DNA of 10,527 bases from Hondaea fermentalgiana (taxonomy: Eukaryota; Sar; Bigyra; Thraustochytrida; Thraustochytriidae), in NCBI GenBank assembly GCA_014084085.1, contig NPFB01000074.1, forward strand, positions 76,888 to 87,414. Direction: 5' to 3'. Under the pieces are notes generated by a model that saw only the letters and a program-made list of their open reading frames with translations, did no database searches and was not told the DNA's origin. Positions within the stretch are counted from its first letter, which is position 1. The number at the start of each line of letters is the position of its first letter. Shown here in pieces: positions 6,754-10,527 of this stretch. The position numbers and the translations under genes were made by a program.

Positions 6754-9189
6754 ATGTTGCCCCGAGTTTCGACGCCCAAGGTCGCCTTCAGACGGCAACA
6801 GGCAAAGATGCTAGTTTGGAGAAATGCCTTACGTGCACCGTTTGGGACACGAGGACTTGCACAAAAGCGCGATACTGGAAAAGGGTTCAGGGAAAAAGGT
6901 CTTGCAGAGAGACTTCTTGCTCTCGAGGACGTTTCCAAGAATCTGCAAACCTTGCGAGTTTCTCTCGACGAGCATGTCATTGGTCATAATGACGTTAAAG
7001 AGGCTATGCTGCTCGGCCTTCTTGCCAAAGAGCACGTCTACCTCGAAGGCCCTCCGGGCGTTGCCAAGACTATGATGTCTGAAATCATCAGCGAAAGCAC
7101 CGGTCTCGAGGTCTTCATGTATCAAATGCACCGCGACACGCGTCTTGCGGAGCTCGTTGGCGATAGCGTCATTGTGCGCGACCGTGACGCGACCACCGGC
7201 GGCGAGGTCATTCGGCAGGACATCATTCCGGGCGGTATCCTTACGAGCGAAATCTGTGTTCTCGATGACATCAGTCGAGCCCCAGGCGAAGCTTTGAATG
7301 TATTGTTGCGCATCCTCAACGAGCGCAAGTTCGGTACCTCCCCCGACAAACTACCTTTGTACTCTGCGATTGCGAGCAGTAATCCGGCCACAGATGATGC
7401 CTACTTTGCCGAACCGCTTGACCCTGCCAATCTCGATCGTTTTACGCTACAGGTGCGCGCGAACGGACTGGTGCAAAACAATGATTGGGAATCGGCAGAA
7501 CGTGTGATCGATCTCTACGGTCTTTCGCAAGCTGACGTGGAAGACCGCAGCGTGCGTCGCATTGGCCGCGAGACGCTCGAAGAGGCGTGCGACCTCGTTC
7601 CATACGTTCTATTGGGCGAGCCCCCAAAGCAAGTTCTTCTCTCTCTCTTGCGGATTCTTCGGAGTCAATTTAGACTCGACGAGTCAAACTCGCTGCTTTC
7701 CGATCGCACCTTTTTGGTCAAGGCCGTGCGTGTGATGAAAGCGAACGCCGTTCTGCACGGCAGATATCGCTGCGAGCCAAGAGATCTCTATGTGCTTCGT
7801 TACCTAACAACATTTCGTGTTCCGGAGGGTGTGCAGGACAAGATTGACGAGATCATCGATGCAGTGATTCGCGATTACGAAGAGACCACACCACCCATCT
7901 CACCTCCTCCACAAAATCCTGGCGACGACTCAGGTGGACCCGACGGCGAAGCATTTCCAGACCCTAAGTCGTCCCCCGATACGGGAAGCAATGACGACTC
8001 GCCAAAGGGGAGTTCACCACGTGCATCGGATAATGCCCCACCAAGTGGTGCAGAGAGCCCCGATGAGAATGGACAGCAGGAAACGGACAAATCTGCTTCG
8101 TCGAAGCAGCACGATGTCCCTGACGAGTCGAGCGGCGCCAATGATGACAATGATACGCAGGGCGAAGATGGCGAACCGCAGATGCGGACGCAGGAAAATG
8201 AGAAAAGCGGAAGCCCAGGTCAGACGCAGCGTAGGCCCGAGCGTCAGCGTTCGCTGAACATGGACCTTGGCACGCACAATATTGAGCCAATCATGCGATC
8301 TCTTCGAGGAAATATCGACCGCGGCGCGGCGAACGACCAGCTTCATTCGGGTGGATCCCCTCGCGGGTGGAGTCCAGGGGAGCGTCTCTCGTCAATATCG
8401 GAATCGGACACGACGGACCTTGCATGCTGGTTCGACATGCCATCTCCACGGCTTCCACGCTCCCATCGTCGCACGCGAGTCGGGGCTGGCGGCCGTCTTA
8501 TTATCTTGCGAGATACGTCGGCTTCGATGGAAGGTATTTGGGCCGATTGGTGCTCGCTCGTATGTTCGCGTGTCATCGATCTTGCGCGGCGCAAACGCAT
8601 GCGCGTTGGGTACGCCGAATTCGACACGGATGTCCAGGCGTTCTGGGAAAATGGCAAGTTCTTTACGCGCGAGTACGGTGCGCTGATGCAGCGAGCAGGC
8701 GAGGTTACTTGCTCGGGCAAGACCAACTACGAGGCTGCCTTTAATCTTGCCCTCGAGGAGTTTGATCGTGCCGGAGGCATGGCGCGCCGCACTAATGCCG
8801 GCACGGGAGTGGGCCGTGCAAGACCTTGCGATCAGCACATACTGTTTATCACGGACGGCAAGCCAACGAGCGGGGATGTGCGTCTCCGCAATCAGGTTCA
8901 AAGTGCGGTGGACGCCGGGATCGCGACTCACACCGTATTCATTGGGTACGAGCGCTGTCCGGAAGTCTTGGACCACATTAGCACTCAGACTGGCGGGAGC
9001 CGCTTTGCCGCCTTCTTTGACATTCATTGCGCAGGCGTCAAGGTTGTCGATCGTCGGATCGTTGATGAAAACGATCGATTTTTTGACGCCAACGGCCCCG
9101 AGGCCGCCGAGATGGCGACCCTCAATCGCCTCTCGCACATTCCCGCGCTTTTCCGCCGCTACACGGAAAAGTTTTACCCGCAACCGTAA
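6754..9189 (+). CDS. MoxR/RavA-type AAA+ ATPase fused to a VWA domain, probably mitochondrial (copy 1)
   Basis: The product is 811 residues. An Arg/Lys-rich N-terminus with no acidic residue in its first 39 positions looks like a mitochondrial presequence. The AAA+ module follows: Walker A GPPGVAKT (99-106), Walker B VLDD (169-172), sensor-1 Asn210 in SSNPA, and an NLDRF arginine-finger segment (Arg229). DDISRAPGEALNVLLRILNE resembles RavA/MoxR. Residues about 378-500 are an acidic Pro/Ser/Asp/Gly linker. A VWA domain spans about 581-760 with a complete MIDAS: DTSAS (587-591), Thr657 and Asp701 in ITDG. Bacterial MoxR ATPases partner with separate VWA proteins as chaperones for metal insertion or complex assembly. 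The fused order here is like magnesium-chelatase ChlD, but the core is MoxR-like. Walker B has Asp instead of the usual catalytic Glu. The longest frame begins at TTG 6664. ATG 6754 is the first ATG after the in-frame TAG at 6649, and ATG 6808 (793 residues, MLVWRNALRAPFGTRG) is an equally plausible start. The substrate is unknown. Confidence 0.85.
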   Translation: MLPRVSTPKVAFRRQQAKMLVWRNALRAPFGTRGLAQKRDTGKGFREKGLAERLLALEDVSKNLQTLRVSLDEHVIGHNDVKEAMLLGLLAKEHVYLEGPPGVAKTMMSEIISESTGLEVFMYQMHRDTRLAELVGDSVIVRDRDATTGGEVIRQDIIPGGILTSEICVLDDISRAPGEALNVLLRILNERKFGTSPDKLPLYSAIASSNPATDDAYFAEPLDPANLDRFTLQVRANGLVQNNDWESAERVIDLYGLSQADVEDRSVRRIGRETLEEACDLVPYVLLGEPPKQVLLSLLRILRSQFRLDESNSLLSDRTFLVKAVRVMKANAVLHGRYRCEPRDLYVLRYLTTFRVPEGVQDKIDEIIDAVIRDYEETTPPISPPPQNPGDDSGGPDGEAFPDPKSSPDTGSNDDSPKGSSPRASDNAPPSGAESPDENGQQETDKSASSKQHDVPDESSGANDDNDTQGEDGEPQMRTQENEKSGSPGQTQRRPERQRSLNMDLGTHNIEPIMRSLRGNIDRGAANDQLHSGGSPRGWSPGERLSSISESDTTDLACWFDMPSPRLPRSHRRTRVGAGGRLIILRDTSASMEGIWADWCSLVCSRVIDLARRKRMRVGYAEFDTDVQAFWENGKFFTREYGALMQRAGEVTCSGKTNYEAAFNLALEEFDRAGGMARRTNAGTGVGRARPCDQHILFITDGKPTSGDVRLRNQVQSAVDAGIATHTVFIGYERCPEVLDHISTQTGGSRFAAFFDIHCAGVKVVDRRIVDENDRFFDANGPEAAEMATLNRLSHIPALFRRYTEKFYPQP
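6946..7301 (+). repeat. Duplicated ATPase-core segment, copy 1 (pairs with 10172-10527)
   Basis: This gap-free segment aligns to 10172-10527 at a constant offset of 3226 bp. By eye there are about 25 base differences in 356, mostly at third codon positions, giving about four amino-acid changes (I/V, N/K, A/E, T/A). The last 71 bp (7231-7301 against 10457-10527) are identical. The repeat must continue beyond the right edge. To the left similarity fades at the N-terminal targeting region. Confidence 0.93.
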
Positions 9190-9516
9190 AGCCAGATGAA
9201 TTAGACTTTTAGACAAGCAAGTATTCATACACCCGCCACACACCATGGTGAATTGCATCGAACATTAAAGGATTTTCGATGTCACAGACGTAGACGTTTT
9301 CATGAACAAGTCAAGATAACTTAGTCTGGCGTTTGCTGCAGCAGTCGACGATGATTTTTTCCTACCATCATCATCGCATGTAGATCGCAATCATCAACAC
9401 AAGGCAATCATACCGTCATCGCCGCTACCACCGTCTCCGCACGTCCTTCTCACCTCTATATCACCTAACCGATCCCCACGGCATGGCCGGCCTGGAGCAC
9501 ATGCGCCGCTTCCACA

Positions 9517-9544
9517 TTGTGGTACTAGTAGCCTAGTACCACAA
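9517..9544. repeat. Perfect 12-bp inverted repeat with 4-nt loop
   Basis: The left arm TTGTGGTACTAG (9517-9528) and right arm CTAGTACCACAA (9533-9544) are exact reverse complements around a TAGC loop. It lies at the change from AT-richer copy 1 downstream DNA to GC-rich copy 2 upstream DNA. It could form an RNA or cruciform hairpin, or be a palindromic protein-binding site. There is no T-run and no flanking target duplication to make it a terminator or transposon end. Confidence 0.9.
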
Positions 9545-9894
9545 GGCGTCCCTCCGTGTGAAATTGGCGCGTTCCTGCGGCGGCTCCGAAGCCTCTTCGC
9601 CTGCAGGTGCCGCCGCCGGAGCCATCTTGGCGCCGCAGAACAGCAAGTCCCGCGCCCGTCTCTCGCGAGCGAGGTCGCCAGCCCGGCCTGCGGCAAGGGG
9701 GCGTCGGCCTCCTCGCGCGCGCGTCCGGGTTGAGTGGCGGCCCGAGCAGCGTCATCGTCTTTGGGAACGCGGTACAACACACGCAAGCAAGACAACCGCG
9801 CCCGAGACAAGACCGTCCCGAGCTCGAGGCGAGGCGAGGCAAGGCGAGAGTACGCGCGCGCAGAATAACAGAGGACGAGGATCCTGCTCGCGTC

Positions 9895-9911
9895 GCGAAG
9901 CACCGCTTCGC
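9895..9911 (+). repeat. 7-bp hairpin just before the copy 2 start codon
   Basis: GCGAAGC (9895-9901) and GCTTCGC (9905-9911) pair perfectly around an ACC loop, ending 11 nt before the ATG at 9923. If the transcript begins upstream, this GC-rich stem would sit in the 5' leader where it could slow scanning ribosomes. The structure is visible; a regulatory role is inferred. Confidence 0.65.
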
Positions 9912-9922
9912 CTCGGACGACC

Positions 9923-10527
9923 ATGTTCGGCCGGGCCACACCCGTACTGGCGAGGGCGTCGCTGGCCTCAACGCGGAGGAGACTCGCCGCAGTGATTCTG
10001 GTGCGGCCGAAACCGGCGACGGCGATTCCCGAGGCTGCACGGGCGTTTTCATCACAAAATACTGAGACCCCAAGGCAAAAAGCCTGTGGAAAACGTCCGC
10101 AAAAGACTTGCAAGAAAGGCTACGAGGACCAGCAGCAACAGTTCACCCTCAAAGATGTTGCCAAAGATTTGCAAACCCTGAGAGTATCTCTGGACGAGCA
10201 TGTCGTTGGCCATAAAGACGTTAAAGAGGCCATGCTGCTCGGCCTTCTTGCCAAAGAGCACGTCTATCTTGAAGGCCCGCCGGGCGTTGCCAAGACCATG
10301 ATGTCCGAAATCATCAGCGAAAGCACCGGTCTCGAGGTCTTCATGTACCAGATGCACCGCGACACGCGTCTTGCAGAGCTCGTTGGTGATAGCGTCATTG
10401 TGCGCGACAGGGACGAAGCCACGGGCGGCGAGGTCATTCGGCAGGACATCATCCCTGGCGGTATCCTTACGAGCGAAATCTGTGTTCTCGATGACATCAG
10501 TCGAGCCCCAGGCGAAGCTTTGAATGT
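9923..10527 (+). CDS. Second MoxR-type AAA+ ATPase, mitochondrial presequence, partial (copy 2, runs off right edge)
   Basis: 201 codons are visible and the gene continues past the window. ATG 9923 (ACCATGT context) is the first in-frame ATG after a TAA at 9866-9868. The first 42 residues form a textbook mitochondrial presequence: rich in Arg, Ala, Leu and Ser, with only one acidic residue (Glu37) and a processing-site match ARAF|SS (R40 at position -3 of a cut after Phe42). A basic and Gln-rich spacer follows (about 45-74). The ATPase core then matches copy 1 almost residue for residue: Walker A GPPGVAKT (118-125) and Walker B VLDD (188-191, Asp in place of the catalytic Glu). Whether a linker and VWA domain follow cannot be seen. 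The presequence is unlike that of copy 1, so each gene has its own targeting exon-like region. No disabling change is seen in the visible part. Confidence in the ATPase and in the presequence is high. Confidence 0.88.
   Translation, partial: MFGRATPVLARASLASTRRRLAAVILVRPKPATAIPEAARAFSSQNTETPRQKACGKRPQKTCKKGYEDQQQQFTLKDVAKDLQTLRVSLDEHVVGHKDVKEAMLLGLLAKEHVYLEGPPGVAKTMMSEIISESTGLEVFMYQMHRDTRLAELVGDSVIVRDRDEATGGEVIRQDIIPGGILTSEICVLDDISRAPGEALN
10172..10527 (+). repeat. Duplicated ATPase-core segment, copy 2 (pairs with 6946-7301)
   Basis: This is the second member of the direct repeat described at 6946-7301, lying in the same reading frame and orientation. It includes the Walker A and Walker B region and ends at the window edge within a tract of perfect identity. 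Confidence 0.93.

Larger units (their letters stand above)
9190..9922. other. Spacer between the tandem MoxR genes
   Basis: The first part (to about 9440) is AT-richer, presumably the 3' UTR of copy 1, and contains a T6 run and CATCATCATCG low-complexity sequence at about 9349-9440. The second part (about 9545-9922) is GC-rich and should hold the promoter and 5' leader of copy 2, with a GAGGC triple repeat at about 9826-9845. Minus-strand frames at 9394-10113 and 9525-10073 overlap the copy 2 presequence and look like GC-rich shadows. I see no RNA gene. Two hairpins are listed separately. Confidence 0.6.

Noticed and set aside
8392..9258. 288-codon minus-strand frame opposite the VWA domain
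   Set aside because: It is antisense to a clear VWA coding region and has no recognisable domain.
9349..9376. Hairpin CGATGAT / ATCATCG around a T-run after copy 1
   Set aside because: The stem is only 7 bp in CAT-rich low-complexity DNA, and bacterial-type terminators are not expected in a nuclear genome.
9394..10113. Long minus-strand frames (9394-10113 and 9525-10073) opposite the copy 2 5' end
   Set aside because: They are Arg/Ala-rich and overlap a convincing presequence on the plus strand. GC-rich DNA readily yields such shadows. A piece reading ATG at about 9624 to a TAG at 9532 (30 codons) was considered but has no support.

Overview
The window looks like nuclear DNA of an intron-poor, flagellated protist. 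Genes lie on both strands with long, mostly uninterrupted reading frames. No operons or Shine-Dalgarno sites are seen, and one typical spliceosomal intron is visible. The products are eukaryotic: a cilium-associated chaperonin (BBS6/MKKS), an exocyst subunit (EXO84), and organelle-type proteins with mitochondrial presequences. A thraustochytrid-like or other stramenopile host would fit the compact layout and moderate-to-high GC, but that is inference. Several long open frames run back to GTG or TTG codons. I moved those starts to the first supported ATG.

Layout. (1) 1-194, minus: 5' end of an unrecognised GC-rich gene running off the left edge. (2) A GAC/GGC trinucleotide tract at 221-319 lies between it and the divergent peptide deformylase gene. 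(3) 415-1202, plus: peptide deformylase, whose first 12 codons are split from the rest by an intron at 452-576. (4) 1598-3364, plus: BBS6/MKKS-type chaperonin-like protein. (5) 3533-6352, minus: exocyst subunit EXO84, convergent with BBS6. (6) A divergent promoter region of about 400 bp. (7) 6754-9189, plus: a protein joining a MoxR/RavA-type AAA+ ATPase, a long acidic Pro/Ser linker and a C-terminal VWA domain, with a basic mitochondrial-type N-terminus. (8) A 733-bp spacer with a perfect 12-bp hairpin. (9) 9923 to the right edge, plus: the 5' part of a second, tandem copy of the MoxR gene. Its presequence is unrelated and very clearly mitochondrial, and its ATPase core is about 93% identical in DNA.

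The most interesting content is the tandem pair of MoxR-VWA genes. In bacteria, MoxR ATPases and VWA proteins are usually separate adjacent genes that act together as metallo-enzyme or complex-assembly chaperones (RavA/ViaA, CbbQ/CbbO, NorQ/NorD). Here the two functions are fused in a ChlD-like order, apparently targeted to mitochondria and duplicated. Both copies carry an Asp-Asp Walker B in place of Asp-Glu, and the patchy identity between them suggests gene conversion. The other genes are housekeeping or ciliary and show no functional link to this pair beyond position.
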